Below, one piece after another: positions 45,755 through 54,518 of a stretch of 64,000 nucleotides of DNA. The DNA comes from Franzmannia pantelleriensis (GTDB lineage: Bacteria; Pseudomonadota; Gammaproteobacteria; Pseudomonadales; Halomonadaceae), in contig NZ_FNGH01000014.1 in NCBI RefSeq assembly GCF_900102875.1, positions 57,829 through 121,828 of the forward strand, given 5' to 3'. Numbering within the stretch: position 1 is the stretch's first letter; every line of letters begins with the position of its first letter. The position numbers and the translations under genes were made by a program. A model generated the notes under the pieces. It searched no databases. It had not been told where the DNA came from and saw only the letters and a list, made by a program, of their open reading frames with translations.

Positions 45755-46214
45755 GGTAACTAGGAATTCAGGGCTAACACTGATTGAGCTGCTAGTTACC
45801 ATGGCAGTTGCGATCATACTCGCCACTATAGCAGTCCCTAGCTATTTTGAACTACGGCAGCAGCAGCAGCTGTCGGCTAGCACCAATGATGTTTTGTCTA
45901 TGGTGTTGGCTGCAAGACGAGAGGCTGTAAGTAAACGATTAGATGGCGTCGAGGTCACGCTTGGTGCTGATAAAGGGTGGCCAATTAGCATCGTGCGCGA
46001 TGGAAGTGCTATTTATGAGCGTGCTGCTAGCCATCCTTCTATAGAGATTGCTCTGGCATCAGGGGGCGAGTTGATTTTCAATAGGTTCGGGCGCACCGGT
46101 GGTGAGGTGTCAATTTGCATATCACGAGCAGGCGATGTACATAGGGAAATTAGCATTCTCCTCTCCGGGCAGGTGAGAAACCTGCGAGATGAACTGGAGA
46201 ACTGTGATGATTAA
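45741..46214 (+). CDS. FimT/GspH-type minor pseudopilin
   Basis: A 157-residue protein with cleavage motif NSG-LTLIELLVTMAVAIILAT and a short domain of GspH/FimT type ending near a lone Cys pair (VSICISR, ELENCDD). The ATG at 45741 lies ten bases after GGGGAG; a GTG at 45732 is too close to that site. Base composition is clearly lower in GC than the housekeeping neighbours. It overlaps pilV by eight bases. Confidence 0.78.
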   Translation: MSAGRVTRNSGLTLIELLVTMAVAIILATIAVPSYFELRQQQQLSASTNDVLSMVLAARREAVSKRLDGVEVTLGADKGWPISIVRDGSAIYERAASHPSIEIALASGGELIFNRFGRTGGEVSICISRAGDVHREISILLSGQVRNLRDELENCDD

Positions 46215-46662
46215 GGCCTCCGTTCAACACACTTGTAAGTTGCGAGATGGTTCTCGAGTAGGCATTCAGGCTGGCTTCACACTATTAGAAGTATTAGTAG
46301 CAGTGGTTGTGCTTTCGTTCGGGCTGCTTGGGCTCGCTGCCATGCAGCTCAAGGGGCTGCAGTCCGCTAATCTTGCCTACCAGCGAACTATTGCAACGGC
46401 GGCTGCACAGGATGGCGTTGAACGGCTGTGGGCAGAGCTTTGGAGTGATTCCGATAATTGCCCTTCACCTGGCAGTATTACTTCGGAATGGTATGAAGCA
46501 TGGAACGATATTTTGCCTCACATGGAATCCTCTGGTTCGACTATTCTTGAACCAAATTCATGTGAGTATGAAATCATTGTCGAATGGCAAGATGATCGTT
46601 TCTCTGATGAGGGAGATGTCTCCCGACTCGTCTATGTGGTTCAGCTGCCAGGGGGGGCGTAA
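46207..46662 (+). CDS. pilV: Minor pilin PilV-like
   Basis: A 151-residue prepilin-like protein with QAG-FTLLEVLVAVVVLSFGLLGLAAMQLKGLQSA, the characteristic PilV N-terminal helix (the LLGLA step and Q-x-x-xL-Q). The globular domain has C106-type and C135-type Cys. The ATG at 46207 has GGAG at suitable distance; an ATG at 46189 lies upstream. It belongs to the minor-pilin operon. Confidence 0.82.
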   Translation: MIKASVQHTCKLRDGSRVGIQAGFTLLEVLVAVVVLSFGLLGLAAMQLKGLQSANLAYQRTIATAAAQDGVERLWAELWSDSDNCPSPGSITSEWYEAWNDILPHMESSGSTILEPNSCEYEIIVEWQDDRFSDEGDVSRLVYVVQLPGGA

Positions 46663-46667
46663 ATATT

Positions 46668-47228
46668 ATGTCATTCTTTAACTCCCCACCCGGCTCCTCC
46701 AGCAAACAGCAAGGTTTTACACTCGTTGAGTTAATGGTTGCGCTGGTGCTTGGCCTGTTAGTTGTAATGGGGGCGACGCAGCTTTTTATGACTACTCGGC
46801 AGACGTTTCTCACGGTCGAGGAAGTCAACAGGAGGCAAGAGGTAGTTAGTTTTATAACAAACGTGATTGCTTATGAAGTTAGGAGTTCAATTGGCGTCAG
46901 TCCGTGGTCCGAGCAGCAAAAGGTTACGGACTCAGGTAATCTCGTGATCCAAATCAGCGATGGTGAATATGGCGGATACTGTTCTTCTGGCGACCTGCAG
47001 GCACTCGAATATTATGTAAATGAAGGTAGCATTATTGTGGCTCCAAAGTGTGAATCAACTAACCCCACCCCGCAGCCGGTAATATTTGGTGTAGAAGAAA
47101 TTTCTTTCGCGCAGGGCATCGTGGAAGGCAGTGAGGCCTTTGTTGATGTCACCGTAACGTTAAACGACGGTTCTGGGAAGACGATAGCCTTCAGGTTTGC
47201 CCGTCGTTCTTCCGACATCTTTAGCTGA
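46668..47228 (+). CDS. pilW: Minor pilin PilW-like
   Basis: A 186-residue protein with prepilin motif KQQG-FTLVELMVALVLGLLVVMGATQLFMTTRQTF, matching the PilW N-terminal helix. The globular domain (about 50-186) is shorter than in Pseudomonas PilW, which usually exceeds 250 residues. It starts five bases after pilV. Confidence 0.8.
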   Translation: MSFFNSPPGSSSKQQGFTLVELMVALVLGLLVVMGATQLFMTTRQTFLTVEEVNRRQEVVSFITNVIAYEVRSSIGVSPWSEQQKVTDSGNLVIQISDGEYGGYCSSGDLQALEYYVNEGSIIVAPKCESTNPTPQPVIFGVEEISFAQGIVEGSEAFVDVTVTLNDGSGKTIAFRFARRSSDIFS

Positions 47229-47251
47229 AGCATGGGAATGTTTCGGAGGGT

Positions 47252-48418
47252 ATGAAAATGAAGAATAAGCAACGCGGTATGACACTGATTGTCAGCTTGA
47301 CTCTCATGTCTCTGGCGCTTGTGCTGGGTGTGAGTGGCTTGCAGAGTGCTCGAGTTGAAGAAACTGCTGCAGGGAGTAATCGCAGTTCCGCGAATGCTCA
47401 GATGGCGGCAGAGTTTGGTGCTTCGCAACGGCTCACCAGTGTCAAGGGGAACTCGATTTCTTCCCTGCCGGCCTGCAGTAATCCGCCAAGTCTTGGTGAA
47501 ACCATATCTGTGTCGAATGCACAGGACTCTACGGTGGGATACCAGCATGAAACATGCAGGCTGGATAATGAGACAGCAAGGATTACTTCTCGAGGGCTTG
47601 CCGGCGATCTCAATCGCACTATCCAGGTAGTTTATATTGATCCGGACTCATCCTTTCTAGGGCTTTCTGCTCTGAATTTCCCAGCCCAGGTTAACCCTTT
47701 TAGTGCGCCTTCTTCCAACTCCTTTATCGTTGAAGGGGCTGTAGAGGATAGTGTTGACTCTGGTAGCCTTCCGGCGATTTCAACGGCGGGTCAGCAGAGC
47801 TATATAGAGTCTCAGATCGGCGATGATCGAATCGATAATTACTCTGGCGGTATCTCAAATGAAATAAGTGAGAGTATATTGACCGACGCGGCCAAGTTTT
47901 CCGAGTTCGTCGAGTCGCTGAAGGTTTATGCGGCTGATACTACGGCTAATGGCGGGGCCGGGCAACAGATTTCCTCTATCTCTAATGGGACAAATTTAGG
48001 AAATGCCAGTGCCCCCATGATTACGTATGTTACTGGCGACGCTTCCGTACAGGGGAATGCGAGTGGTGCAGGTATTTTGATTGTTGACGGTGATTATGGA
48101 ACCTCTGGCACCCCCGGTTTTGACGGTCTTATTATAGTGTTAGGCGATACGTTTGGGATTACAGGTGGCGGTAATGGTGGCCTCAGTGGTGCTCTTATTT
48201 TAGCGCCCATGGAGGACTCCGAGGACGGTGAGGCCAAGCAGTTCTCAGACGCTACGGTTAGTTCGTCGGGTGGTGGTAATGCAAGCTATTCACATGATGC
48301 AGAGGCACTCTCAGCCGCTTTTAATCTGTTGCCAGAGTCCCTCCAACTCTTCTGGAGAGATAATAATCAGAGCACGAATGTGACTCCGGGGGTGGCCAGC
48401 TGGATCGAGACCATTTGA
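47252..48418 (+). CDS. PilX-like pilus protein with long Gly/Ser-rich C-terminal domain
   Basis: A 388-residue protein whose N-terminus (KQRG-MTLIVSLTLMSLALVLGVSGLQ, then ETAAGSNRSSANAQMAAEFGA) is the PilX-type segment, lacking E+5 as PilX does. PilX is normally about 170-200 residues. Here about 250 more follow, rich in Gly, Ser and Asn, with repeating hydrophobic strands (VTGDASVQGNASGAGILIVDG and FDGLIIVLGDTFGITGGGNGG), suggesting a beta-rich or beta-helical extension. GGAGG lies just before the ATG; a second ATG at 47258 has better spacing. Its function beyond pilus priming is unknown. Confidence 0.7.
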   Translation: MKMKNKQRGMTLIVSLTLMSLALVLGVSGLQSARVEETAAGSNRSSANAQMAAEFGASQRLTSVKGNSISSLPACSNPPSLGETISVSNAQDSTVGYQHETCRLDNETARITSRGLAGDLNRTIQVVYIDPDSSFLGLSALNFPAQVNPFSAPSSNSFIVEGAVEDSVDSGSLPAISTAGQQSYIESQIGDDRIDNYSGGISNEISESILTDAAKFSEFVESLKVYAADTTANGGAGQQISSISNGTNLGNASAPMITYVTGDASVQGNASGAGILIVDGDYGTSGTPGFDGLIIVLGDTFGITGGGNGGLSGALILAPMEDSEDGEAKQFSDATVSSSGGGNASYSHDAEALSAAFNLLPESLQLFWRDNNQSTNVTPGVASWIETI

Positions 48419-48532
48419 TGGTCATTAGCTTTATTAAGTTTGATAGTGAGCACCTCTGGTTCTCACTTTTATATTGGACATCGGCTGGACAGCGTTTGGA
48501 ATAACTGAAGGATATTAAAAGAGATGAGTCAG
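48419..48532. other. Gap between PilX-like gene and convergent fimT
   Basis: These 114 AT-rich bases contain an imperfect hairpin near 48445-48472 (GTGAGCACC tctg GTTCTCAC) that may end transcription from either side. No gene is seen. Confidence 0.4.
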
Positions 48533-49099
48533 TTAGCAGGTGGGTTTGTCATCTATCGGGACTCTTGTTCTCCCCGTATTGCTGACTATAATCTTCACAC
48601 CTTCCATATGCGTGCCGCACACCTCGAAGGTGCCGTTATGCCCTAGGGTGAAGCCGTTTAATTGGTAGCGAATAGGTGTGCTGCGGTTAAAGCTTACGGT
48701 CGGACCGCCTGTACCCTTCAGAATACGCAGTAGCGTTGCGTCACTCAGGTTGCCGCTGCTTGCCTGACCTTCCACCACGGCCAAGGGTAGCGACCAATCC
48801 GTATAGTCACAGCCAGTCGAGTCGGCAGAGACGACCGGGCAGACGGCGATGGTGGTACGCCGCGTGATGGCGGTGTTGCGTGCGGTGGCCAGCGTCGTCT
48901 TGATCCGCATCACCTCGGCCGCTACCTGATTGCGTGCGGTAAACTGCTGGTAGCTGGGAATGGCCCAGGTGGCTATGATCACCGCCACGGCGATGACCAC
49001 CAGCAGCTCGATTAGCGTAAACCCCTGAGTTAGATGATGTACTCGCTGGCGGTTTGCCGCTGGCGTCTCGTGATAGTCTTGGTGACACGTTGGGCGCAT
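48533..49099 (-). CDS. fimT: GspH/FimT-type pseudopilin (second copy, opposite strand)
   Basis: A 188-residue protein with prepilin motif TQG-FTLIELLVVIAVAVIIATWAIPSYQ and a GspH domain with several Cys (IAVCPVVSADSTGCDY, FEVCGTH, DDKPTC). The ATG at 49099 has GGGAGG upstream. It is convergent with the pilin cluster and has the high GC of the background, unlike the FimT-like gene at 45741, to which it is only weakly similar. Confidence 0.8.
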   Translation of the reverse strand: MRPTCHQDYHETPAANRQRVHHLTQGFTLIELLVVIAVAVIIATWAIPSYQQFTARNQVAAEVMRIKTTLATARNTAITRRTTIAVCPVVSADSTGCDYTDWSLPLAVVEGQASSGNLSDATLLRILKGTGGPTVSFNRSTPIRYQLNGFTLGHNGTFEVCGTHMEGVKIIVSNTGRTRVPIDDKPTC

Positions 49100-49185
49100 G
49101 GGGCCTCCCTGGCAGGCACGCTCCATCCGTGGTGCCGGTCTTGTCACCCTAGTCCAAGCCTATGTAAGCCATATCGGATTCTACT

Positions 49186-50289
49186 GTGAGTGATTTCCTA
49201 ATCGTTGGCGGTGGTGTCATCGGCATGATGACGACGCTGCAGTTGGCCGACGCCGGCCACGAGGTGACCCTGCTCGAGCGCGGTGAGTGCGGCCGTGAGT
49301 CCTCCTGGGCCGGTGGTGGGATCGTCTCGCCGCTCTACCCCTGGCGCTATTCGGCGCCGATCTCGCGTTTGTCGACCTGGTCGGAGGGCTACTACCCCGA
49401 GCTTGCGCTGCGGCTGCTGGAAGAGACGGGCATCGACCCGGAGTATCGCCAGAAGGGGTTGCTTTACCTGCGTGTCGATGACGAGGCGCGTGCACTGGGC
49501 TGGGCGCGGGCGGTGGGCAAGCCGCTGGAGCGGGTGGCGGCCGACTTCCTCTACGCCAAGGAGCCGGCGGCGGCGCCGGGCTGCCATGGCGCGCTGTGGA
49601 TGCCGACCCTGGGCAGCATTCGCAACCCTCGGTTGCTCAAGGCGCTGCGCACGCGCCTGGCGGCAATGCCCAAGGTGCGCATCGTCGAGAATGTCGAGGT
49701 AACCGGGCTTTCGCATCAGGCAGGACGAGTCATGGCGGTGGAAGCCGGCGCCGAGCGTTTTACTGCGGGTGAGGTGGTGGTCTGCGGTGGTGCCTGGGCC
49801 GCCGAGCTGCTCGGGTCACTCGGTGTGGGCCTGCCGGTGCGACCGGTCAAGGGGCAGATGCTCTTGTTCAAGGCGCCGCCGGGGCTGGTGCAGCGAGTGG
49901 TGCTGATGGATGGTCGCTATGTGATTCCCCGCGCCGACGGCCGCGTGCTGGCCGGCTCGACCCTGGAAGAAGTCGGTTTCGACAAGGGCACCGACGAGAC
50001 GGCGAGGCAGTCGCTGTGGGAGAGCGCCACGCGGATTATCCCGGCGCTGGCGGAGTGCGAAGTGGAGCATCACTGGGCCGGGCTGCGGCCGGGCTCGCCG
50101 GATGGGACGCCCTTTATCGGGCGGGTGCCGGGGCTCGAGAATCTCAGTGTCAATGCCGGCCACTACCGTAATGGCCTGGTGTTGGCGCCGGCCTCGACGC
50201 GACTGCTGGTGGATCAGCTGCTGGAGCGCGAAGCGATCCTCGACCCGAGCCCCTATCGGTTGGAAGGGCGCCTGCACACCACCATATGA
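49186..50289 (+). CDS. thiO: Glycine oxidase ThiO-like FAD enzyme
   Basis: A 367-residue FAD-dependent amine oxidase of the DAO family: FAD loop GGGVIGMMTTLQLADAGH, WAGGGIVSPLYPW, RPVKGQMLLF, and a C-terminal WAGLRPGSPDGTPFIG. This pattern is the ThiO type, which oxidises glycine to iminoglycine for thiazole synthesis. Other thi genes are not adjacent. It starts with GTG. Confidence 0.85.
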   Translation: MSDFLIVGGGVIGMMTTLQLADAGHEVTLLERGECGRESSWAGGGIVSPLYPWRYSAPISRLSTWSEGYYPELALRLLEETGIDPEYRQKGLLYLRVDDEARALGWARAVGKPLERVAADFLYAKEPAAAPGCHGALWMPTLGSIRNPRLLKALRTRLAAMPKVRIVENVEVTGLSHQAGRVMAVEAGAERFTAGEVVVCGGAWAAELLGSLGVGLPVRPVKGQMLLFKAPPGLVQRVVLMDGRYVIPRADGRVLAGSTLEEVGFDKGTDETARQSLWESATRIIPALAECEVEHHWAGLRPGSPDGTPFIGRVPGLENLSVNAGHYRNGLVLAPASTRLLVDQLLEREAILDPSPYRLEGRLHTTI

Positions 50290-50300
50290 CACAGCTCACA

Positions 50301-50326
50301 CGCCGATAAGCCGCGGCTTATCGGCG
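50301..50326. terminator. Perfect 26-bp palindrome between convergent genes
   Basis: CGCCGATAAGCCG followed directly by CGGCTTATCGGCG. It lies between thiO and the convergent gene ending at 50382. It probably ends transcription from both sides, although no T run accompanies it. Confidence 0.5.
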
Positions 50327-50381
50327 ACAGGGCGCTACGGACACGCTGTGACCCCATCCCTGCGCCGCTCTAGGCACGTTG

Positions 50382-50645
50382 CTACTCATCCTTCTGCTCT
50401 TCGAGGTACTTGTCGCGGTGGGCGCTGGAGCAGAACCACTCGCCGCGCTCACGCAGGGCGTCGTTCTCCGGCAGGTGCACCTTGCAGTAGGTGCAGCGCA
50501 CGATCTGGTTGGCGTCGCTGTCGCCGGTATCGTGGTCCAGCAGTTCTTCGCGGTCGAGCTTCCATTCGCGATACATGCTGTACAGCTTGAGGCCGGCGAA
50601 GAACAGCACGGCGAAGATGATCAGCCGAATGATCAACAGGTTCAT
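50382..50645 (-). CDS. PP0621-family small zinc-ribbon-like membrane protein
   Basis: An 87-residue protein: one N-terminal membrane segment (3-21), then a zinc-ribbon-like set IVRCTYCKVHLPENDAL and WFCSSAHRDKYLE. This is the PP0621 family of unknown function. AGAAGG precedes the ATG at 50645. The gene is divergent from nadE. Confidence 0.8.
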   Translation of the reverse strand: MNLLIIRLIIFAVLFFAGLKLYSMYREWKLDREELLDHDTGDSDANQIVRCTYCKVHLPENDALRERGEWFCSSAHRDKYLEEQKDE

Positions 50646-50751
50646 CCTTCTATGACTCCTTGCGGGAGGCGGGCAGTTACCGCGGCTTTGCCAGCGGTGC
50701 GGCCATGCGGGACAATGGACTAACCATGAGTTTCGAGAGATTTTCACGCCC

Positions 50752-52383
50752 ATGCAAGACCTGACGCTGGTGATGGCCCAACTCGACCCCTTGGTCGGTG
50801 ATATTCCCGGCAATACCGAGCGCGCCATCGAGTCGGTGCGCGAGGCGCGTATCGAGCATGGCGCCGATATCGTCGTGCTGCCGGAACTGTTCCTGACCGG
50901 CTACCCGCCGGAGGATCTGCTGCTACGACCCTCCATGGAAACGCGTCTGCGCGAGGCGCGATCTCGGATGGCTGAGAAGATGTCCCGCGAGGTGCTGGTG
51001 ATCGTCGGTTACCCCGGCATGCGCGAGGGACAGCGCTACAACCTTGCGGGGCTGCTCTACCAGGGGGAGTGGCAGGCCGAGTATGCCAAGCAGGCGCTGC
51101 CCAACTACCAGGTGTTCGATGAACAGCGCTACTTCACGCCGGGTAGTGAGCCGCTGGTGTTCGAGTACAAGGGCGCCAAGCTCGGCATTCTGATCTGCGA
51201 GGACATGTGGCAGGAAGCGCCGGCACGCAAGGCCAAGCAGGCCGGCGCCGAAATACTGGTGACCCTCAATGCCTCGCCTTTTCATCAGGACAAACCCGCC
51301 GAACGCCTGACGCTGTTCGCCGAGCGCGCCGCTGAGGTGGGGCTGCCGCTGGTCTACGTCAATCAGATTGGTGGTCAGGACGAGCTGGTGTTCGACGGCG
51401 GCTCGGCCTGCGTCGATGCTCAGGGCAAGCTGCAGGTGCAGGCGCCGCACTGGCAGGTGGGACTGATGCCGGTGCAGCTGGTCAAGGAGAAGAGCGGCTG
51501 GGTACCGCGTGGCGGCGAGATCGAGCCAGAGGTGGAGGCCGAGGAGAGTCTCTACTGTGCGCTGGTGACCGGCGTCCGCGACTACGTCAACAAGAGCGGC
51601 TTCAAGGGCGTGGTGTTGGGGCTATCCGGCGGCATCGACTCGGCACTGTCGCTGGCCATTGCGGTGGATGCCCTGGGCCCGGAGCGGGTGCACGCGGTGA
51701 TGATGCCCTACCACTACACCGCTGAGATCTCCCAGCAGGACGCCGCCGAGCAGGCACGTCTGCTTGGTGTCAACTATGAGGTGATGCCGATCGCGCCGAT
51801 GGTGGAGGCGTTCAGCGAGACCCTGGCCGAAAGTTTCGCCGGTACCGAGCGCGACACCACCGAAGAGAACCTGCAGTCGCGGGTGCGCGGCGTGCTGTTG
51901 ATGGCGATCTCCAACAAGAAAGGCTTGATGGTGCTGACCACCGGCAACAAGAGCGAGATGGCGGTGGGCTATGCGACCCTCTACGGCGATATGGTGGGCG
52001 GTTACAACGCACTCAAGGACGTCTACAAGACTTGGGTCTATCGCCTGGCGCGCTGGCGCAACACCCAGGAACCGGCGATCCCCGAACGGGTCATCACGCG
52101 TCCGCCCTCTGCCGAACTGGCACCGGACCAGCAGGATAGCGACTCGCTGCCCAACTACGACACCCTGGACGCCATCCTGACGCGCTATATCGAGGGCGAC
52201 TTGAGCGCCGAGGCGATCATCGAGGCGGGCTTTCCCCGCGAGGATGTCTATCGCGTGGTGCAGCTGGTCGACCGCTGCGAGTACAAGCGCCGCCAGGCGC
52301 CGGTCGGCGTGAGGGTGACGCCGCGCGGTTTCGGGCGCGATCGCCGCTACCCGATCGTCAACGGCTGGCAGCCGGGGGAGTAG
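50752..52383 (+). CDS. nadE: Glutamine-hydrolysing NAD+ synthetase
   Basis: A 543-residue two-domain enzyme. The N-terminal nitrilase-type glutaminase has the triad Glu (VLPELFLTGYPPE), Lys (YAKQALPNY) and Cys (ILICEDMW). The C-terminal ATP-pyrophosphatase domain has LSGGIDSALSLAI. It amidates nicotinate adenine dinucleotide to NAD+. A strong two-way terminator separates it from bamD. Confidence 0.95.
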   Translation: MQDLTLVMAQLDPLVGDIPGNTERAIESVREARIEHGADIVVLPELFLTGYPPEDLLLRPSMETRLREARSRMAEKMSREVLVIVGYPGMREGQRYNLAGLLYQGEWQAEYAKQALPNYQVFDEQRYFTPGSEPLVFEYKGAKLGILICEDMWQEAPARKAKQAGAEILVTLNASPFHQDKPAERLTLFAERAAEVGLPLVYVNQIGGQDELVFDGGSACVDAQGKLQVQAPHWQVGLMPVQLVKEKSGWVPRGGEIEPEVEAEESLYCALVTGVRDYVNKSGFKGVVLGLSGGIDSALSLAIAVDALGPERVHAVMMPYHYTAEISQQDAAEQARLLGVNYEVMPIAPMVEAFSETLAESFAGTERDTTEENLQSRVRGVLLMAISNKKGLMVLTTGNKSEMAVGYATLYGDMVGGYNALKDVYKTWVYRLARWRNTQEPAIPERVITRPPSAELAPDQQDSDSLPNYDTLDAILTRYIEGDLSAEAIIEAGFPREDVYRVVQLVDRCEYKRRQAPVGVRVTPRGFGRDRRYPIVNGWQPGE

Positions 52384-52405
52384 GCTAACGCGTTACGAAC
52401 GTAAA

Positions 52406-52441
52406 AGAACGCCACCGCCCGTGGGCGGTGGCGTTCTGTTT
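52406..52441. terminator. Bidirectional terminator between nadE and bamD
   Basis: AGAACGCCACCGCCC-gt-GGGCGGTGGCGTTCT is a fifteen-pair perfect stem, flanked by GTTTT on the + side and TTTTAC on the - side. Confidence 0.9.
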
Positions 52442-52458
52442 TCTGGCGATGCTAGCGT

Positions 52459-53289
52459 TTAGGCCGAAATCGAGTCCGCGTTGACGTGCAGCGGGCGGAA
52501 GGTGCGGCCGCTAAGGCGTTCGTGACGCGGGTCGTTCTCGATCAGGGTGGACAGCACCTCGCGGGCGCGGTCACGCATGCCGAGACCCAGATAGCCTTCG
52601 ACCATCACCGCCAGGGCGTCGCGGTTGGCGGTGGACTCCGGGTAGTTCTCGATCACCCAGCGTCCACGCTGCACGGCGGCCAGATAGGCCCCTTTGCGCA
52701 GGTAGAAGTCGGCCACGTGAAGTTCCTGGGCGGCCAGCACGTTGCGCAGGTAGATGATGCGCTGGCGGGCGTCCGGGGCGTACTCGCTATCCGGGTAGCG
52801 CTGGATCAGCTCGCTGAAGTCGCTGTAGGCGTCGCGGGAGGCGCCCAGGTCGCGGCGCGACAGGTCGACCAGCCGCAGCCGCTCGAGGCTGAAGCGCCCG
52901 GCCTGATAGGCAGACAAACCACGCATGTAGTAGGCGTAATCGACCTGGGGGTGGTCCGGTTGGAGGCGGATGAAGCGCCCGGCCGAGGCACGCGCGGCCT
53001 CCCAGTTGTCGGTCTGGTAGTAGGCGTAGATCAGCTCGAGCTGGGCCTGTTCGGCATAGTCACCGAACGGAAAGCGGCTGTCCACGGCCTCGAGCTCCTC
53101 CACTGCGCTGGAGTAGCGGCCCGATTCCAGCGAGGCGCGGGCCTGCTGGTAGAGCTCCTGCTCCGATACCTGGGGCAGGTCATCGTCTGACTCGTCGTCG
53201 TTGCCACCACCGAACAGGGCACAGCCGCTGAGCAGGGTCACGGCGAGGGCGAAGGCACCGAACCGGGTGCCGGTAAGCATAACGCGCAT
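52459..53289 (-). CDS. bamD: Outer membrane assembly lipoprotein BamD
   Basis: A 276-residue lipoprotein with lipobox LLSGC (Cys about 23), followed by an acidic linker and five TPR-like repeats (YYQTDNWEAARASAGRFIRL; YYMRGLSAYQ; FSELIQRYPDSEYAPDARQRI). It belongs to the BAM complex that folds outer membrane proteins. The ATG at 53289 was used; an ATG at 53280 is also possible. It is divergent from rluD, a conserved arrangement. Confidence 0.94.
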   Translation of the reverse strand: MRVMLTGTRFGAFALAVTLLSGCALFGGGNDDESDDDLPQVSEQELYQQARASLESGRYSSAVEELEAVDSRFPFGDYAEQAQLELIYAYYQTDNWEAARASAGRFIRLQPDHPQVDYAYYMRGLSAYQAGRFSLERLRLVDLSRRDLGASRDAYSDFSELIQRYPDSEYAPDARQRIIYLRNVLAAQELHVADFYLRKGAYLAAVQRGRWVIENYPESTANRDALAVMVEGYLGLGMRDRAREVLSTLIENDPRHERLSGRTFRPLHVNADSISA

Positions 53290-53404
53290 CTTGATCCTCG
53301 TATCAAACAACCCGGGTGGCCATGCTAGAATCGTTCGCAATCTGCCACAATCGGCTCACTATAACGCACCCGTTTGCAAAACACACAGGCCCCGCCGTTT
53401 CATC

Positions 53405-54364
53405 ATGTCCGAGACCTTACACCGTGACGCCCGCGTCCCCGACGCCATGGCCGGCCAGCGCCTCGACCAAGCCGCTGCCGAGCTGTTCGACGACTTTTCC
53501 CGCGAGCGGCTCAAGGGCTGGATACAGCAGGGGGCGCTGACCGTCGACGGCGAGTCGGTGCGTCCCAAGCACAAGCTGCACGGGGGCGAACAGCTGGTGC
53601 TCAACGCCGAGCTCGAGGACGACACCCGCTTCGAGCCCCAGGCCATCGCGCTGGATATCGTCTTCGAAGATGCCGAGGTGCTGGTGATCAACAAGCCGGC
53701 CGGCATGGTGGTCCATCCGGCGGCCGGCAACCCCGATGGCACCCTGCTCAACGCGGTGCTGCATCACCATTCCGAGGCGGCCAGCCTGCCCCGCGCGGGC
53801 ATCGTGCACCGCCTCGACAAGGACACCACCGGACTGATGGTGGTCGCCAAGACGCTGGCGGCCCAGGCGGCGCTGGTGGAGCAGCTGCAGGCGCGTAGCA
53901 TGTCCCGCGAGTATGATGCCATCGTCACCGGGGTGATGACCTCCGGTGGTACGGTGGATGCGCCTATCGGTCGCCACCCCAAGGATCGCAAGCGTCAGGC
54001 GGTCACCGGTGGTGGCAAACCGGCGGTGACGCACTATCGGGTCACCGAGCGCTTTCGCCATCATACCTACGTACGCTGCAAGCTTGAGACCGGGCGCACG
54101 CACCAGATTCGTGTGCACCTGGCCCACAAGCGGTTTCCGCTGATCGGCGATGCACTCTACGGTGGGCGGCTGAAATTGCCGCCCGGGGCCGATGAGGCGC
54201 TCAAGGACCTGCTGCGCGAGTTTCCGCGTCAGGCGCTGCACGCGCGCAAGCTGGCCTTCATGCATCCGGCCAGCGGTTCACGGGTCGAGTACCGCGCCGA
54301 GCTGCCCGACGACATGCTGATGCTGCTCGACTATCTGCGTGACGACCATGCCACCATGCGCTGA
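53405..54364 (+). CDS. rluD: 23S rRNA pseudouridine synthase RluD
   Basis: A 319-residue enzyme with an N-terminal S4 domain (MAGQRLDQAAAELFDDFSRERLKGWI) and the catalytic D138 in GIVHRLDKDTTGLMVVAKT. RluD modifies helix 69 of 23S rRNA. The ATG at 53405 gives the family length. Its stop codon shares bases with the start of the 143-bp inverted-repeat element. Confidence 0.95.
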   Translation: MSETLHRDARVPDAMAGQRLDQAAAELFDDFSRERLKGWIQQGALTVDGESVRPKHKLHGGEQLVLNAELEDDTRFEPQAIALDIVFEDAEVLVINKPAGMVVHPAAGNPDGTLLNAVLHHHSEAASLPRAGIVHRLDKDTTGLMVVAKTLAAQAALVEQLQARSMSREYDAIVTGVMTSGGTVDAPIGRHPKDRKRQAVTGGGKPAVTHYRVTERFRHHTYVRCKLETGRTHQIRVHLAHKRFPLIGDALYGGRLKLPPGADEALKDLLREFPRQALHARKLAFMHPASGSRVEYRAELPDDMLMLLDYLRDDHATMR

Positions 54365-54506
54365 GAGGGTGTCTACAAAATGGCTGCACTTGGCAATACT
54401 GCGTTGAAAACGATCTCAAAATGCTCATTTACACCCCGTAAACTCCGCTTTCTCGATCGTTTTCGCCTTGTCTTGCCTTCGTTCGCCTGTTTTGTAAACA
54501 CCCTCT
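54364..54506. repeat. 143-bp palindromic (ERIC/MITE-like) element
   Basis: The element has terminal inverted repeats: AGAGGGTGTCTACAAAA at the left and, reversed, AGAGGGTGTTTACAAAA at the right (16 of 17). Inside, GAAAACGATC (54406-54415) pairs with GATCGTTTTC (54455-54464), and the centre is TTTAC-acccc-GTAAA (54428-54442). The whole piece folds as one long imperfect hairpin. It runs from the rluD stop to the base before the pgeF ribosome-binding site, filling the gap exactly. No transposase is present. Confidence 0.85.
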
Positions 54507-54518
54507 GAGGAGTTCGCG

